Part shown: piece after piece, positions 7,254 through 15,187 of the stretch | Layout: every line of letters starts with the position of its first letter | How positions within the stretch are numbered: the stretch's first letter is position 1 | DNA from: CALJIC01 sp039805565 | GTDB lineage: Bacteria; Chloroflexota; Chloroflexia; Chloroflexales; Roseiflexaceae | Direction of reading: 5' to 3' | DNA: 28,046 bases | NCBI GenBank assembly: GCA_039805565.1 | Contig: JBDLTZ010000328.1 | Coordinates: forward strand, 1-28,046 | The notes under the pieces: generated by a model | What the model was told of the DNA's origin: nothing | Databases searched by the model: none | Seen by the model: the letters and a program-made list of their open reading frames with translations, nothing else | Translations under genes and position numbers: made by a program

Positions 7254-8420
7254 ATGGAGTACGCGTTGTCCGATGACATGAAGCTGCTGCGGCAGACCGT
7301 ACGCGACTTCGTGCAGAAGGAGATCGCCCCGATCGCGCGCGACATCGACGAAGAGGAGCGGGTGCCCTTCGAGATGCTGCGCAAGGCCGGCGACCTCGGC
7401 CTGTTCGGCGTGCCGTTCCCCGAGGAGTACGGCGGCATGGAGGCCGGGATCACCGGCTACTGCGTGATGATGGAGGAGATCAACCGCGCCTGCGCCTCCA
7501 CCGGCACAATCATGGGGGCACACGTCGCGCTCTGCTCCACCTCGATTCACATCGCCGGCAGCTCCGAGCAGAAGGATCGCTTCCTACGCCCGCTGATCGC
7601 CGCCCGCAAGTTCGGCGCTTGGGCCCTGACCGAGCCGGGGGCCGGCTCCGACGCCGCCCACCTCCGCACCACCGCCGTGCGCCAGGGGGACGAGTACGTG
7701 CTCAACGGCTCGAAGATGTGGATCACCAACGGCTCCTTCGCCGATGTGATCGTGGTCTTTGCCTCCACCGACCCCTCGGCCGGGCCGCGCGGCATCTCGG
7801 CGTTCATCGTGGAGAAGGACACGCCCGGCTTCAAGGTGGGCAAGATCGAGCCGAAGATGGGCCTGCGCGCCTCGCACACCGCCTCGCTGTTCTTTGAGGA
7901 CTGCCGCATCCCCGCCGCCAATATGCTCGGCGAGCCGGGCAAAGGGTACGCGCTAGCGATGCAGACGCTCGACCTCGGGCGGGTGGGGCTGGGCGCCGGC
8001 TCGCTCGGCGCCGCGCGGGAGGCTCACGAGCTGGCGCTGCGCTACGCGGTGGAGCGGCAGCAGTTCGGCCGCTCGATCGCGGACTTCCAGGCTATCCAGT
8101 TCAAGCTGGCCGATATGGCGGTCAAGATCTACACGCTGCAGCAGATCGTCTACGACTGCGCCGCGAAGGTGGATCGCGGCGAGCACGCGCGCCTCGAGTC
8201 GAGCATCGTCAAGCTCTACGGCACCGAGATGGTCTCGCAGATCATCGACGAGGCCATCCAGATCCACGGCGGGATGGGCTTCTCGCGCGAGCTGCCGCTC
8301 GAGCGCATGTACCGCGACGCGCGGGTGTTCCGCATCTACGAGGGCACCAACGAGATCCAGCGCTACGTGATCGCGAGCGAGCTGCTCAGGGAGGCCGGCC
8401 ATAAGGTGCGGCTGTATTAG
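7254..8420 (+). CDS. Acyl-CoA dehydrogenase
   Basis: This 388-residue protein is a canonical FAD-dependent acyl-CoA dehydrogenase, removing two hydrogens from an acyl-CoA and passing electrons to ETF in beta-oxidation or branched-chain amino acid breakdown. The helical N-domain, the central beta-domain (WALTEPGAGSDA, WITNGSFAD) and the C-terminal helical domain are all present at normal length. QIHGGMGFSRELPLER and the catalytic Glu363 in IYEGTNEIQR are intact, matching the short-chain/butyryl-CoA class. AAAGGA is 7 nt before the ATG. The gene looks monocistronic; a GC-rich hairpin follows 10 nt past the stop. Chain-length preference cannot be told. Confidence 0.96.
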   Translation: MEYALSDDMKLLRQTVRDFVQKEIAPIARDIDEEERVPFEMLRKAGDLGLFGVPFPEEYGGMEAGITGYCVMMEEINRACASTGTIMGAHVALCSTSIHIAGSSEQKDRFLRPLIAARKFGAWALTEPGAGSDAAHLRTTAVRQGDEYVLNGSKMWITNGSFADVIVVFASTDPSAGPRGISAFIVEKDTPGFKVGKIEPKMGLRASHTASLFFEDCRIPAANMLGEPGKGYALAMQTLDLGRVGLGAGSLGAAREAHELALRYAVERQQFGRSIADFQAIQFKLADMAVKIYTLQQIVYDCAAKVDRGEHARLESSIVKLYGTEMVSQIIDEAIQIHGGMGFSRELPLERMYRDARVFRIYEGTNEIQRYVIASELLREAGHKVRLY

Positions 8421-8430
8421 TATGTGTGGC

Positions 8431-8463
8431 TCTGGAGGGGCGCTGCCCCTCCAGACCTCCCCA
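8431..8463. repeat. GC-rich dispersed hairpin, copy 3 / likely terminator
   Basis: TCTGGAGGGGC pairs perfectly with GCCCCTCCAGA around GCT (11 bp), followed by the same CCTCCCC tail as copy 1. It lies 10 nt past the acyl-CoA dehydrogenase stop, and about 9 nt from the point where the minus-strand remnant gene loses its homology. Confidence 0.75.
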
Positions 8464-8471
8464 ACACCCCT

Positions 8472-8723
8472 CTGGCGGAAGCGGTCGGCGCCGGTGGCGG
8501 GATCTATCTTGGCGTAGCCAGCCACGATCCGCACCTCGGTCACGCGCACCGGCTGCACTAGCTCCAGCATCACCCAGCCGTCGCGGCCGTCCCCGGGGAC
8601 GCGCCAGGCGGTGTCGAGCCGGCCATCGGCCGCGTTACCCGGAACGAAAGATGCCCGCCCGCCGGCCAGCAGCGAGCCGGCAACAATCAGGGCGCACGCC
8701 ACAGCTATCACAAAACGGCTCAT
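8472..8723 (-). pseudogene. Truncated secreted/anchored protein with discoidin-like domain
   Basis: From an ATG at 8723 the frame encodes a hydrophobic signal or anchor (about residues 4-20), then a segment with DGRLDTAWR, GWVMLEL and PVRVTEVRIVAGY. Together these look like the discoidin/NADase-type glycan-binding beta-sandwich found in bacterial envelope proteins. After residue about 84 (GADRFRQ) the similarity stops, exactly where hairpin copy 3 and its flank begin. The open frame continues for 170 more codons, but only as antisense to the acyl-CoA dehydrogenase gene. I read it as a 5' gene fragment whose 3' part is gone. The family guess rests on a few motifs. Confidence 0.5.
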
Positions 8724-8897
8724 TACTCTGCTCTCCCTCACGATGTCTACTCCCGCGCCGCCCAAACACAACAGACGGCTCACAGGAGCGATCGTAGCGC
8801 GGGAGCGCGGCGCACGTCTCGGACGAAGAGCGGAGCGGCGGGTGACGGGCGAGCGAGGCGCCTGTGACAGCGGCCTCTCAGCACGGCGCGCGGGGCG

Positions 8898-9497
8898 CTA
8901 CGACAGGCGCATCCCGAAGGCCACCCAGGTATCGTAGGTCTGAATGCGATGGAAGCCAACCCGCTCGTAGAAGGCGATCGCCCGCGTGTTGCGCGCCCCT
9001 ACCCCCAGGTGGACGCCCGGCACCCCGACCTCGCGCAGCCGCGCGGCGAGCGTCTCGATCAGCCTGCGGCCCCACCCCTGGCCCTGCGCCACCGGCAGGA
9101 TATCGATGTGCAGGTGCGCCGGGTAGGCGTCCATCTCCGGGCTCACGCCCAGCCCGGCGTGCATATAGCGCGTGAAGCCCGCCTCGGAGGAGTGGTCGTC
9201 GGGCGGGGGCAGCGGGTAGCGCTCGCGCAGTGGCGGGAACCACTCGCGCTCGCAGCGCTCCGCGAAGGCCGCCGAGTCGCGCGTAGCCAGCACGTAGCCC
9301 ACCGGCGCGGCCGCGTGGGTCAGCGTGAAGCAGAGGTCCGGCTCGAAGACCGCGTAGGGACCAGCGAACACGTGTCCCAGAAGTTCCGGGTCGCGGTAGA
9401 GCGCGCTGGCATCCTGCCCCGAGTCCCCGGTGAGCAGGCAGATCCGGTAGAGCGCGACCATGTCGCTCGGGTGGTACGGCCGGATGGCGAAGGTCAT
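8898..9497 (-). CDS. GNAT-family N-acetyltransferase
   Basis: This 199-residue protein is a GNAT acetyltransferase that would use acetyl-CoA to modify an amine. The acetyl-CoA pyrophosphate loop is QGQGWG at residues 138-143, following strand HLHIDILPVA. The C-terminal NTRAIAFYERVGFHRI (170-185) is the usual motif B region. The middle (residues 85-125) carries an Arg/Pro-rich insertion relative to small GNATs. The substrate is unknown. GGGAGA lies 6 nt before the ATG. It begins 23 nt after the nucleotidyltransferase gene on the same strand, so the two are probably cotranscribed. Confidence 0.92.
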   Translation of the reverse strand: MTFAIRPYHPSDMVALYRICLLTGDSGQDASALYRDPELLGHVFAGPYAVFEPDLCFTLTHAAAPVGYVLATRDSAAFAERCEREWFPPLRERYPLPPPDDHSSEAGFTRYMHAGLGVSPEMDAYPAHLHIDILPVAQGQGWGRRLIETLAARLREVGVPGVHLGVGARNTRAIAFYERVGFHRIQTYDTWVAFGMRLS

Positions 9498-9520
9498 TGG
9501 GTTCTCCCATCAGAAAGAGG

Positions 9521-10312
9521 CTACTCCGGCTGGGTGAGCAGGCGCATCACGCGGCCGTCGGCCAGCGCCTCGGCCAGCCCCGGCTCCACGCGCCCAGCCA
9601 CGCGCTCGGGGGCCGCCTCCAGCATCCCCACGATAGCGCGCGCCAGCCCGATCGCCGCGTCGTGCACGTCCTGCGCCGTGGTGGTGCAGCCGCTCAGCCC
9701 CAGGCAGACCAGCATCGCGTCGGGGTAGCCCGGCGGCGCCGCAGCGATGTCGAGCGCCGCGGCCAGGGCTGCGCGCCGGCTCTCGGCGCGCGGCAGGGGG
9801 CTGAGCAGGCCAAGCACCCCCGGGCAGCGCAGCGCCATGTCCTGCGCGCCCAGCCGCACCCCTAGCTCGTCGCCGCGTGCCATCGCGTTGCGCACCTTGG
9901 CCGCGCTCTCCAGTAGGTCCTGGAGCTGCGGCGCGTGAGCCAGCTCCAGCGTCACCCGCCCCTCAAGCCGCCGGCGCGCCTCGTCGGTGGCCCACAGCAG
10001 CCGGGCCGACTGGCGCGCGGGCAGGAAGAAGGCCCACTCCTCGGACTCGGCATCCGGCTCGAACTGCTCCAGCCAGTCGTCGATCGTATAGCTCGCGATG
10101 GTTATGTGGAGCAGGCGCCCATCCGGCAGCTCCTCGAACGCGCTGCGGTACCCCGCCTCCGGCTCCCCATCCAGCAGCACGTCCATATCGAGATCGCTGT
10201 GCGGCTCAGGCGCACCGCGGGCGTAGCTGCCGTGGCAGAGCACCGCCACCGCGCGCGGCTCCTCGCGCCGCAGACGCTCCGCCCAAGTGGACAGGATCGG
10301 CTCGTAGTCCAT
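9521..10312 (-). CDS. MNT-type nucleotidyltransferase-domain protein
   Basis: This 263-residue protein opens with a minimal nucleotidyltransferase domain of the Pol-beta fold. HGSYARG (27-33) and SDLD with Asp40/Asp42 form the nucleotide and metal site. The remaining 150 residues are mostly helical and resemble the substrate-binding half of aminoglycoside adenylyltransferase-like or HEPN-like proteins, but I recognise no specific family. It may transfer an AMP-type group to a small molecule or a protein. The start is the ATG preceded by GGAG 10 nt upstream; a longer frame exists but overlaps the promoter region. It is likely in an operon with the downstream GNAT gene, a pairing that may indicate small-molecule modification; this is inference. 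Confidence 0.85.
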   Translation of the reverse strand: MDYEPILSTWAERLRREEPRAVAVLCHGSYARGAPEPHSDLDMDVLLDGEPEAGYRSAFEELPDGRLLHITIASYTIDDWLEQFEPDAESEEWAFFLPARQSARLLWATDEARRRLEGRVTLELAHAPQLQDLLESAAKVRNAMARGDELGVRLGAQDMALRCPGVLGLLSPLPRAESRRAALAAALDIAAAPPGYPDAMLVCLGLSGCTTTAQDVHDAAIGLARAIVGMLEAAPERVAGRVEPGLAEALADGRVMRLLTQPE

Positions 10313-10347
10313 GGTCGGTTCTCCATCGCCGTGCGGATCGCGCGGTG

Positions 10348-10356
10348 ATGATACCA
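10348..10356 (-). promoter_or_regulatory. Extended -10 promoter of the nucleotidyltransferase-GNAT unit
   Basis: TGGTATCAT reads on the minus strand, ending 35 nt before the ATG. It faces away from the GH42 promoter 30 bp further on, so the 112-bp gap holds back-to-back promoters. Confidence 0.5.
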
Positions 10357-10384
10357 GAAGTGGCGCAGGGCCGCGCGGATCGTG

Positions 10385-10393
10385 TGATACTAT
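10385..10393 (+). promoter_or_regulatory. Extended -10 promoter of the GH42 gene
   Basis: TGATACTAT at 10385-10393 has no clear -35. The start would be near 10400, giving a leader of about 25 nt with AGGAA upstream of the ATG at 10425. Confidence 0.5.
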
Positions 10394-10424
10394 CAGCCAG
10401 CATGCCGACAGCGAGGAACCCCTC

Positions 10425-12521
10425 ATGAACAAGTCACTGCATCTCGACCGCGCCCAGCTCGGCGTCTGCTACTACCCTGAGCACTGGCCCGAGGAGCTGT
10501 GGGCGGATGACTTCCGCCGCATGCGCGAGCTCGGGCTCACGGTCATCCGCATCGCGGAGTTCGCCTCGTCGATCTTCGAGCCCGAGGAGGGGACGTTCTC
10601 CTTCGACCTCTTCGACCGGGCGATCGCCCTGGCGCACGCCCACGGGCTCCAGGTCATCCTGGGCACGCCCACGGCCACGCCACCCGCCTGGCTGACACAC
10701 AAATACCCCGAGGTGCTGAACGTGACGCAGGCCGGCGTCCGGTACCAGCACGGCATGCGGCGGCACTACACCTACAACGCCCCGATCTACCGCGAGCTCT
10801 CGGCCCGCATCGTCCGCAAGATGGCCGAGCACTACGGCCGCCACCCCGCCGTGATCGGCTGGCAGATCGACAACGAGCTGAACTGCGAGGTCAACGTCTT
10901 CTACGCCGCCGCGGACCACGCCGCGTTCTGCGATTGGGCGCGCCGGCGGTACGGCACGCTCGACGCGCTCAACCGCGCCTGGGGGACCGTCTTCTGGAGC
11001 CAGACCTACACCGACTGGGAGCAGGTCCGGCTGACGGGCCCCACCCCCTCGGACTCGCCCAACCCGCACCAGGCGCTCGACGAGAAGCGCTTCTTCTCCG
11101 ACAGCGCCATCTCGTTCGCACGCCTGCAGGCCGACATCCTGCGCGAGCTGGCGCCGGGCCAGTGGATCACCACCAACGGGCTGTTCGGCCATCTGGATAA
11201 CCACCAGCTGACCGAGGAGACGCTGGACTTCTTCTCCTACGACTCCTACCCCAACTTCAGCACGATCTTCGGCAGCGCGCTCCCCCAGTACGGCGCCGAG
11301 CCGCTGCAGGACCGCTTCTGGAGCTGGCGCCTCAGCGCGACGCGCAGCATCTCGGCCCACTTCTGCGTGATGGAGCAGCAGTCCGGGCCGGGCGGCTGGG
11401 TCAACCGCATCGCGCAGCCCTCGCCCAAGCCCGGCCAGCTCCGCCTGTGGACCTACCAGTCGGTCGCCCACGGCGCGGACATGGTGCTCTACTTCCGCTG
11501 GCGCACCGCCACGATGGGCACCGAGATCTACTGGCACGGCATCAACGACTACCACAACCGCCCCAACCGCCGTGTCGCTGAGGTCGCGCAGGTCGGGCGT
11601 GAGCTCGAGGCGCTCGGGCCGCGCGTCGTCGCCACGAAGCCCGCAGCGCAGGTGGCGCTCGTGAGCGACTACGACAACGAGTGGGACGGCGAGCTCGACA
11701 CCTGGCACGGGCCGTACACCCGCCAGAGCGTCTACGCCTGGTTCGCCGCGCTCCAGTACCGGCACATCCCGGTGGACGCCCTGTACCTCCGGGCCAGCAC
11801 CACGCTTGCCGACCTGTCGCGCTACCAGGTGCTGGTCTACCCGCACCCGGCGATCATGAGCGACGCCACGGCCGAGCTGCTGGCGGAGTACGTGCGCCAG
11901 GGCGGGACGGTGGTGTTCGGGGCGCGCACCGGCTACAAGGACACCACCGGCCAGTGCCCGATGCGGCCGTTCCCCGGGCCGGTGGCGGAGCTCTGCGGTA
12001 TCACGGTGGCGGACTTCACGCGCATCGGGCCGCAGGAGCAGGCGCCGCCGCTGCGCTGGAAGGGCGCGCAAGGGGACGCGCTGGCAGCCGATGCGTTCAA
12101 CGACATCCTGCAGGTCGAGGCGCCCGATGTGGAGGTGCTGGCGGAGTACGGCGGGGGCTACTACGCGGGCGCGCCGGCTCTGGTGCGCCGCGCGGCCGGC
12201 GCCGGCCAGGTGTACTACTACGGCGCGGTCTTCAACGTGCCCGCCGCGACGGCGCTGATCGAGCAGCTCGGCCTGTCTTCTCCGGTCGCCGGCTGGCTGG
12301 ACCTACCGCCGCCGGTGGAGCTCTGCGTCCGGGAGCGCGAGGACGGCGCGGGGCGGCTGCTCTTCCTGCTCAACTACAGCGCGGAGGCCCAGACCGTCAC
12401 ACTGCACAGGGCCATCACAGACGCGCTCTCGGGACAGCAGGTGGAGGGACAGGTGACGCTCGCGCCGTTCGACGTGCGGGTTCTCAGCGAGACCGATGAC
12501 ACGGGCGTGCCTCGGCGCTGA
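10425..12521 (+). CDS. Beta-galactosidase, glycoside hydrolase family 42
   Basis: This 698-residue protein is a GH42 beta-galactosidase, hydrolysing terminal beta-D-galactosyl residues with retention. The N-terminal TIM barrel starts at LGVCYYPEHWPEE; the acid/base is Glu151 in IGWQIDNE and the nucleophile Glu317 in CVMEQQSGPGGW. A glutamine-amidotransferase-like trimerisation domain spans about 400-615 (ALVSDYDNEW, VLVYPHPAIM, GGTVVFGARTG), then a small beta domain. No signal peptide is seen, so it is probably cytoplasmic and acts on imported oligosaccharides. The start is the ATG with AGGAA 8 nt upstream; an in-frame longer form would include the promoter. No transporter or regulator gene is adjacent. 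A strong hairpin follows. Confidence 0.96.
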   Translation: MNKSLHLDRAQLGVCYYPEHWPEELWADDFRRMRELGLTVIRIAEFASSIFEPEEGTFSFDLFDRAIALAHAHGLQVILGTPTATPPAWLTHKYPEVLNVTQAGVRYQHGMRRHYTYNAPIYRELSARIVRKMAEHYGRHPAVIGWQIDNELNCEVNVFYAAADHAAFCDWARRRYGTLDALNRAWGTVFWSQTYTDWEQVRLTGPTPSDSPNPHQALDEKRFFSDSAISFARLQADILRELAPGQWITTNGLFGHLDNHQLTEETLDFFSYDSYPNFSTIFGSALPQYGAEPLQDRFWSWRLSATRSISAHFCVMEQQSGPGGWVNRIAQPSPKPGQLRLWTYQSVAHGADMVLYFRWRTATMGTEIYWHGINDYHNRPNRRVAEVAQVGRELEALGPRVVATKPAAQVALVSDYDNEWDGELDTWHGPYTRQSVYAWFAALQYRHIPVDALYLRASTTLADLSRYQVLVYPHPAIMSDATAELLAEYVRQGGTVVFGARTGYKDTTGQCPMRPFPGPVAELCGITVADFTRIGPQEQAPPLRWKGAQGDALAADAFNDILQVEAPDVEVLAEYGGGYYAGAPALVRRAAGAGQVYYYGAVFNVPAATALIEQLGLSSPVAGWLDLPPPVELCVREREDGAGRLLFLLNYSAEAQTVTLHRAITDALSGQQVEGQVTLAPFDVRVLSETDDTGVPRR

Positions 12522-12577
12522 CCCGCCCGCACACCCAGCCCGTCCCCAGACGCCGGCTCCGTGCTTGGCTCACCAAC

Positions 12578-12611
12578 GCCGAAACCCACCGAGCAATCGG
12601 TGGGTTTCGGC
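12578..12611. terminator. Bidirectional terminator between GH42 and tRNA-Gly
   Basis: A perfect 15-bp stem (GCCGAAACCCACCGA with TCGGTGGGTTTCGGC) closes a GCAA tetraloop. It lies between the convergent GH42 gene and tRNA and can serve both. Only short T-runs follow. Confidence 0.8.
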
Positions 12612-12632
12612 TTCCAGAGGCCCTGGATGTGG

Positions 12633-12704
12633 AGCGGGAGACGGGATTCGAACCCGCAGCCCTCTGCTTGGGAAGCAGATGCGCTACCATTGCGCCACTC
12701 CCGC
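12633..12704 (-). tRNA. tRNA-Gly (anticodon CCC)
   Basis: A full 72-nt cloverleaf reads on the minus strand: acceptor stem GCGGGAG/CTCCCGC, D arm GCGC/GCGC, anticodon arm TCTGC-TTCCCAA-GCAGA with CCC at positions 34-36, T arm GCGGG-TTCGAAT-CCCGT, and discriminator U73. The 3' CCA is not encoded (the next bases are CCA-less), so it must be added by CCA transferase. It decodes GGG, a common glycine codon in this GC-rich genome. Confidence 0.95.
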
Positions 12705-12714
12705 GCGCATATCT

Positions 12715-12743
12715 ACTGTAGCAGTTTTCCCGCCCCTTGTCAA
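12715..12743 (-). promoter_or_regulatory. Sigma70-type promoter of tRNA-Gly
   Basis: TTGACA (12743-12738), a 17-nt spacer and TACAGT (12720-12715) read on the minus strand. The start near 12708 is only a few bases before the mature tRNA 5' end. The -35 lies in CCTTGTCAAGG, a palindrome; the substrate-binding protein promoter shares CCTTGACAA. Confidence 0.8.
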
Positions 12744-12787
12744 GGCACAGACGCCAGCCGCGCACCCCCATCCGCCATCCAGCGGTG

Positions 12788-12793
12788 TACAAT
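12788..12793 (+). promoter_or_regulatory. -10 element of the 784-residue membrane protein gene, possibly leaderless
   Basis: TACAAT ends 5 nt before the ATG at 12799, so a normal start point would fall at the ATG itself. There is no ribosome site in the 40 nt upstream, matching the ruvA arrangement. Confidence 0.5.
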
Positions 12794-12798
12794 GTGCT

Positions 12799-15153
12799 AT
12801 GCATCTATCACACCGCTCGCTAACCGCGCTCTACACGCTCGCCACCTTCGCCAGCGCCACGCTGCTATTCGTAGTGCAGCCGCTTTACGCGCGCATGGTG
12901 CTCCCGCTGCTCGGCGGCTCGCCGGCGGTGTGGAACACGTCTATGCTCTTCTTCCAGGCCGCGCTTCTGGCGGGCTACGGCTACGCCCACCTCTCGACGC
13001 GCCTGCTTGGCGCGCGCCGACAGGCGGCGCTCCACGTGGCCCTGCTGCTGCCACCGCTGCTCGTGCTGCCAATCGCAGTGCCCGCCGGCTGGACCCCGCC
13101 CGCCACCGAGAACCCGGCCCCCTGGCTGCTCGCCCTGCTGGCCGTGGCCGTCGGCCCGCCGTTCCTGGTGCTCTCCGCCAGCAGCCCGCTGCTCCAGAAG
13201 TGGTTCGCCGCCACCGGCCACCCCCACGCCGCCGACCCCTACTTCCTCTACGCCGCAAGCAACCTCGGCAGCATGCTCGCGCTGCTCAGCTACCCGCTGC
13301 TGATCGAGCCGACCCTGCGCCTCGCCGACCAGAGCCGCCTCTGGTCCGCCGGCTACGTGGCGCTGGCGGCTCTGATGGCGCTGTGCGCGCTGGCGCTCTG
13401 GAGGGCGCCGCCGGGCCGAGAGACGGCCACAGACCACGGGCCACAGACGGCAGGCCACGGGCCACAGACGGCAGACCGCGGACGACCGGCCAACGACCAA
13501 CGACCAACGACCAACGACCGACGGCCACAGACGACGGCGAGCGGCCGCGGCGCTCAAAGCGCACCTTCGTCCCTGGTCCTTCGTCCTTCGTCACTCTCAC
13601 CGCGGCGCATTGCCCGCTGGGTGTTCCTGGCCTTCGTCCCGTCCAGCCTGATGGTCAGCGTCACGACCTACATCTCCACCGAGATCGCCGCTATCCCGCT
13701 GCTGTGGGTGCTGCCGCTGGCGCTCTACCTGCTGACCTTCATCCTGGTGTTCGCCAGCCGCCCGCCTGTGCCCCACGCGCTGGTGGCGCGCCTGCTGCCG
13801 CTGGCCGTCCTGCCGCTGGTGTTCCTGCTCGTCAGCGGCGCCCGCCAGCCGATCGGACTGATCGTGGCCGTGCACCTGCTCGCGTTCTTCGTGGTGGCGC
13901 TGGCCTGCCACGGCGAGCTCGCGCGTGACCGGCCGCCGGTGGAGTCGCTCACGGCCTTCTACATGTGGATGTCGTTCGGCGGCGTGCTCGGCGGGCTATT
14001 CAACGCCATCGTCGCACCGCTGGCGTTCGACTCGATCGCCGAGTACCCGCTGGTCCTGACGCTGGCCTGCGCTGCGCTCCCAGGCGCGCTGCGCTGGGAG
14101 GGACGCCCGGCGGCGCGGCTGCTCGACCTGGTGGCGCCGCTGGCGCTGGCGATGGCGGGGATGCTCGCGCTGCGCCTGCTGCCGCTGGCCGGCGCCCCCG
14201 ACTGGGCCGCAACCCTCGTCGGCGTGGCCTTGCCCACGGCGCTCTGCCTGATGTTCCTGGGGCGGCCGCTGCGCTTCGCCGCGGGTGTGGGCGCGCTGCT
14301 CCTGGCCGGCGTGCTGTTCGGCGGGCAGCTCGGCAGCGCCGTCTACACCGAGCGCAGCTTCTTCGGGGTCCACCGGGTGGTGCGCTTCTCGCTGGCCGCC
14401 AGCGGCGACTACCACGGGCTCATCCACGGCACCACCCTGCACGGCACGCAGAGCCTGGACCCCGCGCGCCGCGACGAGCCGCTGAACTACTACCACAGCC
14501 GTGGCCCTGCCGGGCGCATGTTCGCGGCGCTCGGGGAGGCGCGGGTCGCCCAGCCGGTGGCGCTGGTTGGGCTCGGCGCGGGCGCGCTGACCTGCTACGC
14601 TTCCCCCGGCCAGCCCTGGGAGCTCTACGAGATCGACCCTGAGGTGGAGCGCATCGCCCGCGACGAGCGGCTCTTCACCTACCTGCGTGACTGTGCGCCC
14701 GACGCGCCGGTGATCCTCGGCGACGCACGCATCGCCCTGCAGCGCGCGCCGGACGGGCGCTATGGGCTGATGCTGCTCGACGCCTACAGCTCGGACGCGC
14801 CGCCGCTGCACCTCCTCACCCGCGAGGCGTTCCAGGTCTACCTCCAGAAGCTGGCCCCCGGCGGCGTGCTGGCGCTCCACATCACCAACCGCCACATGGA
14901 CCTCGAGCCGGTGATCGGGGCGCTGGCGCGGGACGCCGGGCTCACCGCGCTGGTCGGCTACGACCGCGACATCAGCGCGGCCGATGCGGAGCAGGCCAAG
15001 ACCCCCTCGCGCTGGGTGGTGATGGCGCGCGACCCGGCCGACTTAGCGTCGCTCGCGTCCGACCCGTTCTGGCGGCCGGCCGACATCAGGCCAGGCACGC
15101 CCCTCTGGACCGATGACTTCTCGAGCCTGCTGGCGGTGCTCCGGGGCTGGTAG
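12799..15153 (+). CDS. Membrane-anchored spermidine synthase-like protein
   Basis: This 784-residue protein joins a multi-pass membrane region (about residues 8-510, a dozen or more hydrophobic helices) to a spermidine-synthase-like domain with a SAM-type Rossmann fold. The latter includes YYHSRGPAGR, GLGAGAL (591-597), YEIDPEVE with Glu611, GDAR, and LLDAYSSDAPP (Asp661). Such fusions are common in environmental bacteria; the polyamine or other product is unproven. The start is placed at MHLSHRSL because the first helix begins there and TACAAT lies 5 nt upstream; the longer open frame runs through the tRNA. A very odd Arg/Thr/Pro/Gln-rich segment (about 208-268) sits in the loop between two helices and is encoded by heptamer repeats. 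A hairpin terminator follows at 15188. Confidence 0.88.
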   Translation: MHLSHRSLTALYTLATFASATLLFVVQPLYARMVLPLLGGSPAVWNTSMLFFQAALLAGYGYAHLSTRLLGARRQAALHVALLLPPLLVLPIAVPAGWTPPATENPAPWLLALLAVAVGPPFLVLSASSPLLQKWFAATGHPHAADPYFLYAASNLGSMLALLSYPLLIEPTLRLADQSRLWSAGYVALAALMALCALALWRAPPGRETATDHGPQTAGHGPQTADRGRPANDQRPTTNDRRPQTTASGRGAQSAPSSLVLRPSSLSPRRIARWVFLAFVPSSLMVSVTTYISTEIAAIPLLWVLPLALYLLTFILVFASRPPVPHALVARLLPLAVLPLVFLLVSGARQPIGLIVAVHLLAFFVVALACHGELARDRPPVESLTAFYMWMSFGGVLGGLFNAIVAPLAFDSIAEYPLVLTLACAALPGALRWEGRPAARLLDLVAPLALAMAGMLALRLLPLAGAPDWAATLVGVALPTALCLMFLGRPLRFAAGVGALLLAGVLFGGQLGSAVYTERSFFGVHRVVRFSLAASGDYHGLIHGTTLHGTQSLDPARRDEPLNYYHSRGPAGRMFAALGEARVAQPVALVGLGAGALTCYASPGQPWELYEIDPEVERIARDERLFTYLRDCAPDAPVILGDARIALQRAPDGRYGLMLLDAYSSDAPPLHLLTREAFQVYLQKLAPGGVLALHITNRHMDLEPVIGALARDAGLTALVGYDRDISAADAEQAKTPSRWVVMARDPADLASLASDPFWRPADIRPGTPLWTDDFSSLLAVLRGW
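13422..13598 (+). repeat. Heptamer repeat arrays inserted in a coding sequence
   Basis: Positions 13422-13540 hold 17 contiguous 7-bp units (such as ACAGACC, ACGGGCC and AACGACC; the last occurs four times in a row). After a 23-nt spacer, 13564-13598 hold five units (CCTTCGT three times) in opposite purine/pyrimidine orientation. The frame stays open. Three units make seven codons, so the protein shows a 7-residue period (HGPQTAG, HGPQTAD and decayed versions). Confidence 0.85.
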
Positions 15154-15187
15154 CCATCCCACTCGCGACAGTGCCGTAAGAATCGCA

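Noticed and set aside
10434..12071. 545-codon frame antisense to the GH42 gene
   Set aside because: The GH42 catalytic residues settle the coding strand; the antisense product has no recognisable motif.
12496..12798. N-terminal extension of the 784-residue membrane protein
   Set aside because: The open frame passes through the tRNA-Gly gene and its promoter and gives non-membrane low-complexity sequence; the first helix starts at 12799.
13422..13598. CRISPR array
   Set aside because: Units are 7 bp, contiguous and degenerate, with no unique spacers of 28-40 bp and no cas genes nearby.
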